A stretch of DNA of 64,000 nucleotides. Origin: Planomicrobium stackebrandtii. Its GTDB lineage: Bacteria > Bacillota > Bacilli > Bacillales_A > Planococcaceae. Below the pieces are notes generated by a model, which saw nothing but the letters and a program-made list of their open reading frames with translations, had not been told where the DNA came from and ran no database searches. The stretch is from positions 62,001 through 126,000 of the forward strand of contig NZ_JAUSWB010000004.1 of assembly GCF_030814955.1 (NCBI RefSeq), given 5' to 3'. The translations under genes and the position numbers were made by a program. Below are positions 25,640 through 35,206 of this stretch, in pieces. Numbering within the stretch: the stretch's first letter is position 1; the number at the start of each line of letters is the position of its first letter.

Positions 25640-26656
25640 ATGGAAAATATCCTTGTAACCGGAGGCGCCGGTTTTATTGGAGGGAATTTTGTCCAATACA
25701 TGGCCGCTAAATATCCGCATTACCATATATACAATCTGGATCTGCTGACATATGCAGGGGACCTGACAAAACATAGGGAAATTGAAAATGAAGCGAACTA
25801 CAGTTTCGTCCACATCGACATCGCCGATCGCAAAGCAGTCAATGAGTTATTCGAAAAGGTCGATTTTGCTTATGTCATCCATTTTGCGGCAGAAAGCCAC
25901 GTCGACCGTTCAATCACGGATCCGGAAATTTTTATTCGGACAAATGTGCTGGGAACGCAAGTATTGCTGGATGCTGCAAAAGGGGCGAAAGTCAAAAAGT
26001 TCGTCCATGTCTCGACCGACGAAGTATATGGCGAGCTGGATTTTGATCCGGCAACATTCTTTACAGAACAGACGCCGCTGCAGCCGAACAGCCCTTACAG
26101 TGCCAGTAAAGCATCATCGGATCTTTTAGTCAGGGCTTATTACGAAACATATGGTCTGCCCGTCAATATTACCCGTTGCTCCAATAACTACGGCCCTTAC
26201 CATTTTCCCGAAAAGCTGATTCCGCTGACGATTTCCCGGGTGTTAAATGGCCAAAAAGTTCCAGTGTATGGCGATGGCAAGAATGTCCGTGACTGGCTGC
26301 ATGTCCAGGATCATTGTTCGGCGATTGACTTAGTGATGCACAGCGGCGAAATCGGCGAAGTGTATAATATCGGCGGCCACAATGAGCAAACCAATCTGGA
26401 TGTGGTTCGCACCATCATTCAGGCGCTCGGAAAGTCGGAAGATCTGATCGAGTTTGTTGAAGATCGGCTGGGGCATGACAAGCGTTATGCAATCGATCCG
26501 ACGAAAATTGAACAGCTGGGCTGGCGGCCAGTTTACGATTTCGAGTCGGGTATTGCCCAGACAGTCGACTGGTTTCTTGAAAATAAGGACTGGTGGGAAC
26601 AAATTATCAGCGGTGAATACCAGCAGTATTTTGATAGGCAGTATGCGCGCAAATAA
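25640..26656 (+). CDS. rmlB: dTDP-glucose 4,6-dehydratase
   Basis: The 338-residue extended SDR enzyme turns dTDP-glucose into dTDP-4-keto-6-deoxyglucose. It shows GGAGFIGGNF (residues 8-17), the catalytic STDEVYG (T126, D127, E128), YSASK (Y153, K157) and RCSNNYGPYHFPEKLIP. AAAGGGG lies seven bases upstream. The next enzymes of rhamnose synthesis (rmlC, rmlD) are not in the window, so its product likely goes to the upstream aminotransferase. Confidence 0.95.
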   Translation: MENILVTGGAGFIGGNFVQYMAAKYPHYHIYNLDLLTYAGDLTKHREIENEANYSFVHIDIADRKAVNELFEKVDFAYVIHFAAESHVDRSITDPEIFIRTNVLGTQVLLDAAKGAKVKKFVHVSTDEVYGELDFDPATFFTEQTPLQPNSPYSASKASSDLLVRAYYETYGLPVNITRCSNNYGPYHFPEKLIPLTISRVLNGQKVPVYGDGKNVRDWLHVQDHCSAIDLVMHSGEIGEVYNIGGHNEQTNLDVVRTIIQALGKSEDLIEFVEDRLGHDKRYAIDPTKIEQLGWRPVYDFESGIAQTVDWFLENKDWWEQIISGEYQQYFDRQYARK

Positions 26657-26703
26657 TTAGGACGCGCATTGCTTGGCATGCTGGGGACAGGGGGAGTAAG
26701 GCA

Positions 26704-28818
26704 ATGGCAAATGGATTGACAATCAGTGAATATATAAGGGCCTCATATCCGCGAAAAAAAACAGTGAAAGTGCTTGAATACAATGCTGAAAGCAGCTGCT
26801 TAAAAAAGCAGCTGGCAGAGTTCGGGTACGAGAATTATCTTGGAATCTGCACCGGAAATCCGGACATCCAGCGCGATCCAGACTTGTATTATGCGAATGA
26901 AAAGACGTTAACCTACAAAAATAACGCAGAAGTGCTGATTATCAATAGCGCAGATTTCATGGATTTGAAAAATGCTTTTCATTCTTCAGCTGACTTAATT
27001 CTTTTTATTCCATCTAAAATAATCGATCGAGCAAGTTTCCTGCCGCTATGGGCTTATAAGCTTGCCAGGAAGAAAAAATGGGATTTCCGTTTTGAAACTT
27101 TTGGCGACATTCCCGGGGAAACACGGACAGGCATCCTATTCAAGCGGAGTCACCAAAAAGAACAGGCAGCACGCCAATACTTGTCGCCTGAACTTGGCCT
27201 TGAAAACTTCTTCGATCTTCTCAACAAAAGAGGTCTGGATTATGTGGTTTTACGCTGGTTTGATGAACTGCCTTTTTTGGACTTGGACGAAGATGTGGAT
27301 TTATTGATATCAGACGAACATATCGAAAAGGTCAGGGAATTATTGAATGAAAGGGTCGGTATTTTGCCGTTCGATATTTACAGCGTGGGTGGTCTGCCGG
27401 GAAGCAATTTCCATAACATCGCCTATTATCCGCCGTATATTGCAGAATCGATCCTGGACCAAAAAGAATTATGGAACGGCAAGTATTCGATTCCATCCAA
27501 ACGACATTATTTTCTCAGCCTGATGTACCATGCGGTTTACCACAAAGGCGAGAAATCCGGAATTCCAGCTACAGCTGGCGGCATTGTAAAGAAAATTCCA
27601 CAGGACCATGATTACCCGGGCGTCCTTAAACGGCTGGCAGCTGAAACAGGGACAAAGCTGGAAGAAAGCAGCCTGGAGTATTTGCATCATTTCCTGGAAG
27701 AGGAAGGTTGGGCGCCGTCTACAGACACCATTCGGAAACTGATCGGGGTCAGCGGCCAATGGCTTGAGTCGACCATCAAATCGAGTGAGCATAATTTTGA
27801 AAAAGATGGGGAATTGATGGTTTTTGTTGTTCGGGAATGGGCAGAAGAGCGTCAGCTGACCCTTAAAATTACCGACTGGTTTGAACGCAATGGCTTATGT
27901 CTTATCCAGGCAATCAAACTGGACGATGAGCAAAAAAGAAATGCTGCCCAAAGCATGAGGGGAGGCAATTGGGGTCAAGGCCCGTGGCCAGTGAGCGGCG
28001 GCAAGCCATCCACTTTGCTGATCATGTATGATTATCATCCTAAACCGCTGAATGCAAAAATGAAAAAAAAATATCCGCATGTCTCGAACGAGAATTATCT
28101 GCTGAAAGAGCAGCTGCGTTCAGAAATCAATTTTTCTTTATCGAAAGAAGAACGCGCTAATCCGCTCCACAGTGCTGACGATGAAATCGAAGCCTTGGAT
28201 TATATCGCCGCGGTCGCTCCTGACCTCCTGCAGGAAATCAAAAAGATTGTCACTGAATGGGACCAAGCCTACAAAACAAGGGAGAAAGTAGTGGCAGATG
28301 TTTCCGAGAAAAAACGCCGTGCCAAAGTGGAAGTTATTGAATACGAGGGAAAGCGTGCGGTGAAAAAAACGTATAAAGCAGGAAAAGAACGATTTTTGGA
28401 ACGTGAAAAATTCGTTTATGGGGAATTGAGCAAGGAATGCGAGTTTATTCCAAAGCTGATTGACAGCGGAGAAAATTACATCATTGTTCCTTATTTGAAG
28501 ACCAATAAGGTGACAGAAAGCTGGCATATTAAAAAGCAAATCCTGAAGCGCCGGCATAAAAAAGAGATTTTCAGCATTAACGAATTTTTCTATAACAAAG
28601 GCTATGCGCTGATTGATTTTCATCCGGGGAATATCCTGCTCACGCCTGAAGGGCTTAGGGTCATCGATTTCGAATTTCTTTATCAATACGAAGAGCGGCC
28701 GCCAAGTGATCGTGACTCGTTCGACCTGAATGGATTTCCAGAAGATTTTGAAGAAGACAGGCCGTATGGGATATTTCCGAAGCAACGGCGGAATATGTGG
28801 AGAAAGATTTTATATTAA
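26704..28818 (+). CDS. Four-part fusion: Rossmann-like, nucleotidyltransferase-like, NDPK-like and kinase-like regions
   Basis: I do not recognise this 704-residue protein as a whole. Residues 18-145 look like a degenerate Rossmann or methyltransferase-like fold (VKVLEYNAESSCLKKQL). Residues 165-345 resemble a nucleotidyltransferase, with LDYVVLRWFDELP and the acidic DEDVDLLIS (195-203). Residues 369-515 resemble nucleoside diphosphate kinase: LTLKITDWFERNGLCLIQAI, GPWPVSGGKPS and ANPLHSADDEIEALDYI, where H489 would be the phospho-acceptor. Residues 540-704 resemble a small kinase: AVKK (K554), a REKF glutamate, IDFHPGNILL (H640-N643) and VIDFEF (D655). All of this is pattern recognition. Its place between rmlB and a flippase suggests phosphorylation or nucleotidyl transfer on a glycan or lipid carrier. 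GGGGGAG precedes the ATG. Confidence 0.6.
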   Translation: MANGLTISEYIRASYPRKKTVKVLEYNAESSCLKKQLAEFGYENYLGICTGNPDIQRDPDLYYANEKTLTYKNNAEVLIINSADFMDLKNAFHSSADLILFIPSKIIDRASFLPLWAYKLARKKKWDFRFETFGDIPGETRTGILFKRSHQKEQAARQYLSPELGLENFFDLLNKRGLDYVVLRWFDELPFLDLDEDVDLLISDEHIEKVRELLNERVGILPFDIYSVGGLPGSNFHNIAYYPPYIAESILDQKELWNGKYSIPSKRHYFLSLMYHAVYHKGEKSGIPATAGGIVKKIPQDHDYPGVLKRLAAETGTKLEESSLEYLHHFLEEEGWAPSTDTIRKLIGVSGQWLESTIKSSEHNFEKDGELMVFVVREWAEERQLTLKITDWFERNGLCLIQAIKLDDEQKRNAAQSMRGGNWGQGPWPVSGGKPSTLLIMYDYHPKPLNAKMKKKYPHVSNENYLLKEQLRSEINFSLSKEERANPLHSADDEIEALDYIAAVAPDLLQEIKKIVTEWDQAYKTREKVVADVSEKKRRAKVEVIEYEGKRAVKKTYKAGKERFLEREKFVYGELSKECEFIPKLIDSGENYIIVPYLKTNKVTESWHIKKQILKRRHKKEIFSINEFFYNKGYALIDFHPGNILLTPEGLRVIDFEFLYQYEERPPSDRDSFDLNGFPEDFEEDRPYGIFPKQRRNMWRKILY

Positions 28819-28839
28819 ATGCGATTAGAGGAATGACCT

Positions 28840-30315
28840 ATGGCATCTTTAAAAAATCAAGCAGTGAACAGTGTGAAACTAACTTCTATTTCAATGCTCG
28901 TGACCAGTGTTTTGCAGATTGCCCAGCTGCTGATTTTGGGGAGGGTTCTGGGCCCGGAGATTTTTGGGCTGATCGCCATGGTGCAAATTGTCATTCAGTT
29001 TTCGCAGCTCTTTCTGGAAATGGGCATCACGGACGCCATAATACAGAAAGAGAAGGTTTCAAAACTTGAGTTGTCCAGTTTATATTGGTTTTCGCTTTTT
29101 GTCGGGGTCGTGTTGTTTCTGATCTTATTGCTTGCTGCTCCTGTAATTGCGCTGCTGTTTAATGAAAGCAGTTTGACAGCAATGATCCAGGTGGTTGGCA
29201 TCAGTTTTCTGATTCTGCCATTGGGCCTGCAGTTTCAGACGCTTGCAACAAAAAAACTGGAATTTGCGCAAATTACTAAAAATGAAATTTTTGCCACAGC
29301 AATCGGTGTGCTGCTGACTATATATTTGGCCGCTTTTACTGGTCTTGGTGCCTGGTCGCTCGTGTATGGCCATATCGCCACCTCGCTGATTAGAAGCATT
29401 CCCTGGATGGTTAGAGGGTATCGGGATCTGGAAACCAGACCGCAGCCTGTATTTTCCTGGACTGCCATTCAAGGGTTTGTGTCTTTTGGCATGTACCGGT
29501 TAGGCTCCACCAGCATCAACTACTTTACGACAAAAATCGATCAGATGATTATCGGCATTACGCTGGGGCCAGTAGCGCTCGGCTATTACAGCATGGCCAT
29601 GAACCTCATTATGCAGCCGGTACAGAAGATGAATTCCATGATCAATCGGGTAGCTTTTCCGGTATTTTCGAAAATTCAATTGGACAGCAGCAAGTTGCGC
29701 AGAGCCTATCTGCTGATTACGAATATGCTGACAAGCTTTAACGCACCGCTGCTGGCAGGGGTCATTGTCTCAGCTCCATACGCCGTGCCCATTTTGCTTG
29801 GAACGGAATGGGCAGAGAGTATTGTCATAATTCAGATCCTCTGTCTATATGGACTTTTTAAGGCATTGGGAAATCCGAGCGGCAGCTTATTTATTGCGGT
29901 TGGAAAGGTCAAATGGAGTTTTTACTGGCAATTGTTTCAGTTGGGAATTATTCCAGTCGTCGTCTATTTGGCAAGCCTCTCTGGTGAAATCGTCATAGTG
30001 GCTCTGGCGGTCGGCCTTTTGCGAGTGGTGTTATTTTATATCAGTTATTTTGTTAGAATTCGTCAAATTATCGGCGACAGCTTAGCTGAATTGACGCTAT
30101 CGATTATTAAGCCAATGGTTCACTCTGCCATTATGTTGGCGCCATTGTATATCATTAACTCTCAATTAACAGGTATGGAGCCGATTGCTATTATCGTAAT
30201 CGACACTATTATCGGAGGGGCAATTTACGGCTTGCTTATGATTCTGAACCAACGTGAGCTGTTAATGGAAATGAAAAGTTTTTTTCAAAAACGAACAGCG
30301 GTTAAAGGTGGATAA
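28840..30315 (+). CDS. Wzx-type polysaccharide flippase, third type
   Basis: The 491-residue MOP-superfamily protein has about 14 membrane segments. It opens SLKNQAVNSVKLTSISMLVT and continues ILGRVLGPEIFGLIAMV. FGMYRLGSTSINYFTTKIDQ and LGPVALGYYSMAMNLIMQP are typical of the WzxC/TuaB-like branch, which differs from the two other flippases here. WzxC exports colanic acid and TuaB teichuronic acid. It begins 21 bases after the four-part fusion gene, with AGAGGA upstream. It closes that operon before a 320-bp gap. Confidence 0.9.
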   Translation: MASLKNQAVNSVKLTSISMLVTSVLQIAQLLILGRVLGPEIFGLIAMVQIVIQFSQLFLEMGITDAIIQKEKVSKLELSSLYWFSLFVGVVLFLILLLAAPVIALLFNESSLTAMIQVVGISFLILPLGLQFQTLATKKLEFAQITKNEIFATAIGVLLTIYLAAFTGLGAWSLVYGHIATSLIRSIPWMVRGYRDLETRPQPVFSWTAIQGFVSFGMYRLGSTSINYFTTKIDQMIIGITLGPVALGYYSMAMNLIMQPVQKMNSMINRVAFPVFSKIQLDSSKLRRAYLLITNMLTSFNAPLLAGVIVSAPYAVPILLGTEWAESIVIIQILCLYGLFKALGNPSGSLFIAVGKVKWSFYWQLFQLGIIPVVVYLASLSGEIVIVALAVGLLRVVLFYISYFVRIRQIIGDSLAELTLSIIKPMVHSAIMLAPLYIINSQLTGMEPIAIIVIDTIIGGAIYGLLMILNQRELLMEMKSFFQKRTAVKGG

Positions 30316-30639
30316 ATGGCATGTATCACTTGAAGGAAAATCGCTAGATGTTACAGGAGCATTGGTTTTAAAAATTAAATGCAAGAATGTTAACAGGAAA
30401 ACTGGAATTCATTAGATATAATGAATAAATATTATGATATTTATTAAATAATCAAAATAATCTGTAATATTAGACTATTGTATGGTAGAATGAGAAAATA
30501 AAATCCATTAGTAAGTATATAGTCTTGGGTACAAGGGTGAATATTGGTTTTATATTTGTCCTATTTATAAAAAACATAAAACAGATACCAGCATCCATGT
30601 ACACATACATGGCAGACGCTGAAAAAAGGTGGGGTATTT
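30316..30639. other. 324-bp AT-rich gap with promoter element and hairpin
   Basis: Contains the promoter-like element at 30473-30492 and a 7-bp hairpin (CCATGTA-CACA-TACATGG, 30595-30612) shortly before the fcl ribosome binding site. No T tract follows the hairpin. No terminator is obvious for the upstream flippase gene, and no coding frame is convincing. Confidence 0.5.
30473..30492 (+). promoter_or_regulatory. Promoter-like element of the fcl-gmd operon
   Basis: GACTATTGTATGGTAGAATG carries an extended -10 (TGG-TAGAAT). The upstream ATCTGT block also matches the sequence before 21846. It lies 148 bases before fcl. Confidence 0.45.
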
Positions 30640-31590
30640 ATGAACTTGGACGCGAAAATTTATGTAGCTGGACATCGGGGCCTGGTAGGCTCTGCGATTG
30701 TAAGAAACTTAACTGCAAAAGGCTATTCCAATTTAGTATTTCGGACCAGCCAGCAACTGGATTTGACCCGGCGTGATCAGGTCGATTTGTTCTTTGAGGA
30801 AGAGGAGCCAGAGTATGTTTTTCTGGCGGCAGCAAAAGTGGGAGGCATTGTTGCAAATAACGACTTTCCCGCAGAATTCATTCGTGATAATTTGATGATT
30901 CAAACGAATGTCATTGATGCCGCTTATCAGAACGGAGTCAAAAAACTGCTGTTTCTTGGCAGTACATGCATCTATCCAAAACTGGCGGCACAGCCAATGA
31001 GAGAAGATTCACTCCTGACCGGAGAGCTCGAGCCAACGAACGAACCCTATGCCATCGCCAAGATTGCAGGGATCAAAATGTGCCAATCTTATAATAGGCA
31101 ATACGGTACAAATTTCATTTCTATCATGCCCACAAACTTGTATGGTCCACACGATAATTTCGACTTAAGCAGTTCACATGTTTTGCCGGCGCTCATCCGG
31201 AAATTTCATGAAGCCAAAATGAACAATGCGCCGACGGTTGAAGTTTGGGGAACTGGAACGCCAAAACGGGAGTTTCTTTACTCTGATGATTTGGCAGATG
31301 CAGCCATTTATTTGATGAATTGCTATAGCGGCAGCGACTTGGTCAATATTGGCATGGGGAAAGATATCTCCATTAAAGAACTGGCGGAAAAAATTGGGGA
31401 AACAGTGGGGTATGAGGGAGAAATCGTCTTTAATGCTTCGAAACCGGATGGCGCACCCCGCAAATTAGTGGATATCAATCGGCTGACAAGCCTTGGCTGG
31501 CAAGCGACAACTTCGCTGGACGAAGGCTTGGAAATGGCCTATAAGTGGTTTTTAGAGCATATAGAAAAAAATACTATGTTGACCAATTAA
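30640..31590 (+). CDS. fcl: GDP-L-fucose synthase
   Basis: The 316-residue SDR enzyme epimerises and reduces GDP-4-keto-6-deoxymannose to GDP-L-fucose with NADPH. It shows [15 protein letters not shown] at the start, [13 protein letters not shown], the catalytic LGSTCIYP (S108) and [10 protein letters not shown] (Y137, K141). The active-site [17 protein letters not shown] is also kept. AAGGTGGGG precedes the ATG. The gmd gene follows 11 bases later; together they convert GDP-mannose into GDP-fucose. The order is reversed relative to the usual gmd-fcl. Confidence 0.93.
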   Translation: MNLDAKIYVAGHRGLVGSAIVRNLTAKGYSNLVFRTSQQLDLTRRDQVDLFFEEEEPEYVFLAAAKVGGIVANNDFPAEFIRDNLMIQTNVIDAAYQNGVKKLLFLGSTCIYPKLAAQPMREDSLLTGELEPTNEPYAIAKIAGIKMCQSYNRQYGTNFISIMPTNLYGPHDNFDLSSSHVLPALIRKFHEAKMNNAPTVEVWGTGTPKREFLYSDDLADAAIYLMNCYSGSDLVNIGMGKDISIKELAEKIGETVGYEGEIVFNASKPDGAPRKLVDINRLTSLGWQATTSLDEGLEMAYKWFLEHIEKNTMLTN

Positions 31591-31601
31591 GGGGGAAAAT
31601 T

Positions 31602-32666
31602 ATGAAAAAGGCATTGATCACAGGAGTGAACGGGCAGGATGGTTCATTTTTATCAGATTTTTTATTGGAAAAAGGCTATGAAGTGCATGGCATTATTCGC
31701 AGAAGTTCGAGTTTTAACACGAGCCGCATCGAGCATTTATACGTAGAAGAACTAAAATCGAGTGACAACTTTTACATTCACTACGGGGACATGACGGATA
31801 CGTCCAATATCATTCGGCTGATCAGCGAAATCAAGCCAGATGAAATCTATAATTTGGCAGCAATGTCCCATGTGAAGGTGTCGTTTGAGACCCCTGAATA
31901 TACAGCGGATGTGGATGGAGTCGGTACTTTGCGTATTTTGGAAGCAGTGCGTATTTTGGGTCTGGAGAAAAAGACGCGCATTTACCAGGCGTCCACATCA
32001 GAACTTTACGGCAAAGTGCAGGAAGTTCCGCAACGGGAAACAACACCTTTTTATCCGCGTTCGCCTTATGGCGTTGCAAAGCTATATGGTTACTGGATCA
32101 CTAAAAATTACCGGGAGTCCTACGATATGTTCGCAGTGAACGGCATCCTGTTCAACCATGAATCAGAGCGCCGCGGCGAAACTTTCGTCACGCGAAAAAT
32201 TACCATGGCGGTCGCGCGAATTGCCAATGGCAAACAGAACAAAATTTTATTGGGCAATCTGGACGCAAAAAGAGATTGGGGTTATGCCAAGGATTATGTG
32301 GAGTGCATGTGGCTGATTTTGCAGCATGATACACCAGAAGATTTCGTCATTGCAACAGGAGAAATGCACACAGTCCGTGAATTCGCTACTCTGGCCTTTA
32401 AGCATGCCGGAATTGAAGTGGAATGGCAGGGAGAGGGAATCGACGAAAAGGGGATTAATGCAAGGACGGGCGAAGTTATAGTAGAAGTAAATCCGGAATA
32501 TTTCCGTTTGGCAGAGGTTGAGCAGCTATTGGGCGATCCATCCAAGGCGAAAAATCTGCTTGGATGGAATCCGACTTCTACATCGTTTGAAGAGCTTGTA
32601 GAAATTATGGTTACGCACGACTGCAATCTATTAAAGGAAGAAAAGAGCGCCATCACTGAGTATTAA
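31602..32666 (+). CDS. gmd: GDP-mannose 4,6-dehydratase
   Basis: The 354-residue SDR enzyme forms GDP-4-keto-6-deoxymannose. Its start [19 protein letters not shown] is diagnostic, as are [26 protein letters not shown] (T132, E134), SPYGVAK (Y156, K160) and [18 protein letters not shown] take the ATG at 31602 behind AAGGGGG; an upstream in-frame start overlaps fcl and has no signal. The substrate comes from manC, further downstream in the locus. Confidence 0.95.
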   Translation: MKKALITGVNGQDGSFLSDFLLEKGYEVHGIIRRSSSFNTSRIEHLYVEELKSSDNFYIHYGDMTDTSNIIRLISEIKPDEIYNLAAMSHVKVSFETPEYTADVDGVGTLRILEAVRILGLEKKTRIYQASTSELYGKVQEVPQRETTPFYPRSPYGVAKLYGYWITKNYRESYDMFAVNGILFNHESERRGETFVTRKITMAVARIANGKQNKILLGNLDAKRDWGYAKDYVECMWLILQHDTPEDFVIATGEMHTVREFATLAFKHAGIEVEWQGEGIDEKGINARTGEVIVEVNPEYFRLAEVEQLLGDPSKAKNLLGWNPTSTSFEELVEIMVTHDCNLLKEEKSAITEY

Positions 32667-32705
32667 TGGAAGCGGGTTCCTTATCGGGTGGGGGGATAAA
32701 ATTTA

Positions 32706-33677
32706 ATGGTGACCTTAAATGATAAAGTCAGCGTCATTATTCCAACGTACAATCGTGCGGAACTGCTGAAAAAGGCAGTGAAAAGTTTGGAAAGCCAGAG
32801 TCATCAAAATATTGAAATCATCATTATTGATGATTTTTCGACTGATGACACAGCACAAGTTGTCGAAAAGATGAACGATGACCGCATCGTCTATTTGAAG
32901 CATGACATCAATAAAGGCGGGTCTGAAGCCAGAAATACCGGCATCAAAAGAGCCACGGGGAGATTTATCGGCTTTTTGGATTCTGATGATCAATGGCTTC
33001 CGGACAAACTGGAAAAACAGCTGCAGCTATTTAAGGATCAGCCGGATGTTGGTGTGATCTACACGGGAGTGCAAGTAGTCAATGAGAACAATCAGCCTAC
33101 CCGTAAAATAGTGCCAGCCCATCGTGGGAATATATTGCCAAAGTTGTTTGAGTCTAATTGTATCGATACAACATCATCGGTATTGGTGAAAAGGGAAGTG
33201 CTGGAGCAAGTGGAGGGTTTTGATGCCGGTTTGCCAAGTTGCCAGGATTGGGATTTGTACATAAGGCTGGCGCAAGTGACCAAGTTCGATTTTGTCAAAG
33301 AAAGCATGGTGCTGTTTTATCACCATAGCGGTGAACGCATCACGACTAATAAAAAGTCAGTGCTCAACGGTCATTTGAGCATTTTCGAAAAATATAAGAA
33401 TATGGCAAAAAAACAGAAAAAGTCGACTTTTCACCGTTTTACTTTGAATATTTGGAAAGTTATTTTCCGTACAGGGATTGTTGGCCAAAACAAAGAAACT
33501 GTTCGTCTGTCCAGAGGTATATTGGCAGATGGCTTTAAGGATGAACGCACGTCTTTAAAGTTTCTGTTTTATTATCTCTCCACTTTTTTACCTTTGAAGG
33601 CTTTATCCTATCTCTACACACAATCCAAAAAAAACAACAAAAAATCCCGCCTATTATCCGTGACTACTCCTTCCTGA
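32706..33677 (+). CDS. Family 2 glycosyltransferase
   Basis: A 323-residue GT-A family 2 enzyme. VSVIIPTYNRAELLKKAVKS opens the fold. IIIDDFSTDDT, GGSEARNTGIKRA and FLDSDDQWLPDKL (DSDD as metal site) follow, and SCQDWDLYIRL is the typical acceptor-side ED/QDWDL block. The C-terminal 90 residues are basic and may touch the membrane. It is probably cytoplasmic and adds one sugar to the repeat unit. GGTGGGGGG precedes the ATG at a nine-base distance. It starts 39 bases after gmd. Confidence 0.92.
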   Translation: MVTLNDKVSVIIPTYNRAELLKKAVKSLESQSHQNIEIIIIDDFSTDDTAQVVEKMNDDRIVYLKHDINKGGSEARNTGIKRATGRFIGFLDSDDQWLPDKLEKQLQLFKDQPDVGVIYTGVQVVNENNQPTRKIVPAHRGNILPKLFESNCIDTTSSVLVKREVLEQVEGFDAGLPSCQDWDLYIRLAQVTKFDFVKESMVLFYHHSGERITTNKKSVLNGHLSIFEKYKNMAKKQKKSTFHRFTLNIWKVIFRTGIVGQNKETVRLSRGILADGFKDERTSLKFLFYYLSTFLPLKALSYLYTQSKKNNKKSRLLSVTTPS

Positions 33678-33747
33678 AATAGGAGTTCCGCGGATTGGGA
33701 TGCATTTGGTTGTCGGAGAAGGGAATTATAAATAAAGGAATGAGACG

Positions 33748-35124
33748 ATGGAAAAGCATATTGAGGCCGATGATCGATTTGAAAAAGTCCTGTTTATCAT
33801 CGTCAATCTACTAACTGGGATTTCAGTGATCTATTACTTGCTTCAGGCAGGAAAGGTTTTCAATACCGATGATCCATGGAACCTATTCATTTTAATTATT
33901 TTTTCCTTTAAATTTATTATGGACATTTATGTCTTTAAAGTGGGATTTGCCAGTTTTTCTTTGGTATTGCTGTTTTTGCCGATCATCAGCATACTCGGCT
34001 TTGGTCCGGTTGGTGAAGTTCAGGCATTGTTCAATGACCGCACCCATCTTATCGAAAAGCATTTCTACACTTTGGCTTTTGGTGCATTGTTTTTCTATTA
34101 CATTTGGTCGATCCTGCTTTGGATGACCAATAAAACTTATCGAAACTATGATGCCAAAATTTTGACTTTTTATTCAGGGAAAGTTCACAGTTTGTTGGCA
34201 ACCTGGTTTTTCAGTGCGTTAGCCATCGTCTCTTCCATCATTTATTTGCCGGATCTTCCGGGTAAAGCCTATCATGATCTTTCGCCCAGCTTACTGCCTG
34301 GAAATGCCTGGAACTCAGTTGTCGTCATCTCGTATTTCTTTGTTCTGATGGGTGTCAAAGGAAGCACCATTCGGAAATTTGCGATCCTATTTGTACCATT
34401 TTGGCTGCTGTCGCATTATGCGCGTGTTGATATTTTAGGGCTGCTGCTGATTTTGTATTTGCTTTTGACAGCTACAAAAAGAGCGGGAGTCATAAAATCG
34501 AAATTCTCGTTTAAAAAAGCCGCGTTGATTGCCGGAGGATTGTTGGTATTTTCATATTTGGGCTTAGTCCGGCATTCTGGATTGATTTTTGATGTAGAAG
34601 CAATTTTGGATTCTGTTTTTATTCTCATCAATTATCCAACTGTTCAGGATCTCGTCTATTCTACAGCTGCAGCTATTGAAGTAACTCATACTTACGGCAA
34701 CTATTACACGCTCATCGATTATATTCCTCAGTTGATTCCGTCTTTCTTTGGCATTGAGGCGCAAAGTCCGCAAGCAGCTCATCTTGTTGCTTCGCTTATT
34801 CATACCAATTATGGGTTGTTTGTCTTCGGTGAATACTACTTGAACTATGAAATTATGGGACTGATTTTGGCGCCATTCGCAACATATGCCATCATTTTTG
34901 TGCCAGCTTATGTGATGAAGAAGTTGTTTGGAGAATTTGGCATGGCTCTAGGATATTATTGGATTGTTTTAACCATTGCGCGGGTGTTTTGGTACGGCTA
35001 TATCTATTACATCAAACCGCTGGTCATTATTCTGCCGATTTTCGTCATTATTTATCTGGTCATAGCCTCGTTTGAGAAGGACTTGGTGGACAAGCCTGCG
35101 TTAAAATCCACTGAACCGCATTAG
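33748..35124 (+). CDS. Wzy-type repeat-unit polymerase (O-antigen polymerase-like)
   Basis: A 458-residue protein with about 10-12 membrane helices and few charged residues between them. It has one larger extracytoplasmic loop (roughly residues 285-350) containing VRHSGLIFDVEA, HTYGNYYTLIDYIPQLIPS and a following long hydrophobic end. This is the topology of Wzy or oligosaccharide repeat-unit polymerases, which join repeat units at the outer face of the membrane. Sequence conservation in this group is poor, so the call rests on topology and position among glycosyltransferases, with no other polymerase in the locus. AAAGGAATGAGACG precedes the ATG. Confidence 0.8.
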   Translation: MEKHIEADDRFEKVLFIIVNLLTGISVIYYLLQAGKVFNTDDPWNLFILIIFSFKFIMDIYVFKVGFASFSLVLLFLPIISILGFGPVGEVQALFNDRTHLIEKHFYTLAFGALFFYYIWSILLWMTNKTYRNYDAKILTFYSGKVHSLLATWFFSALAIVSSIIYLPDLPGKAYHDLSPSLLPGNAWNSVVVISYFFVLMGVKGSTIRKFAILFVPFWLLSHYARVDILGLLLILYLLLTATKRAGVIKSKFSFKKAALIAGGLLVFSYLGLVRHSGLIFDVEAILDSVFILINYPTVQDLVYSTAAAIEVTHTYGNYYTLIDYIPQLIPSFFGIEAQSPQAAHLVASLIHTNYGLFVFGEYYLNYEIMGLILAPFATYAIIFVPAYVMKKLFGEFGMALGYYWIVLTIARVFWYGYIYYIKPLVIILPIFVIIYLVIASFEKDLVDKPALKSTEPH

Positions 35125-35206
35125 CACTGGTGAGTGGATCAGGTTTAGGAACTTGCCTCTGAAAATGCAAGGCAAACAGATGTCAATTATTGAGAGGTGA
35201 TTTAAC

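Noticed and set aside
23568..26656. A dTDP-rhamnose operon
   Set aside because: rmlC and rmlD are missing and an aminotransferase is present instead.
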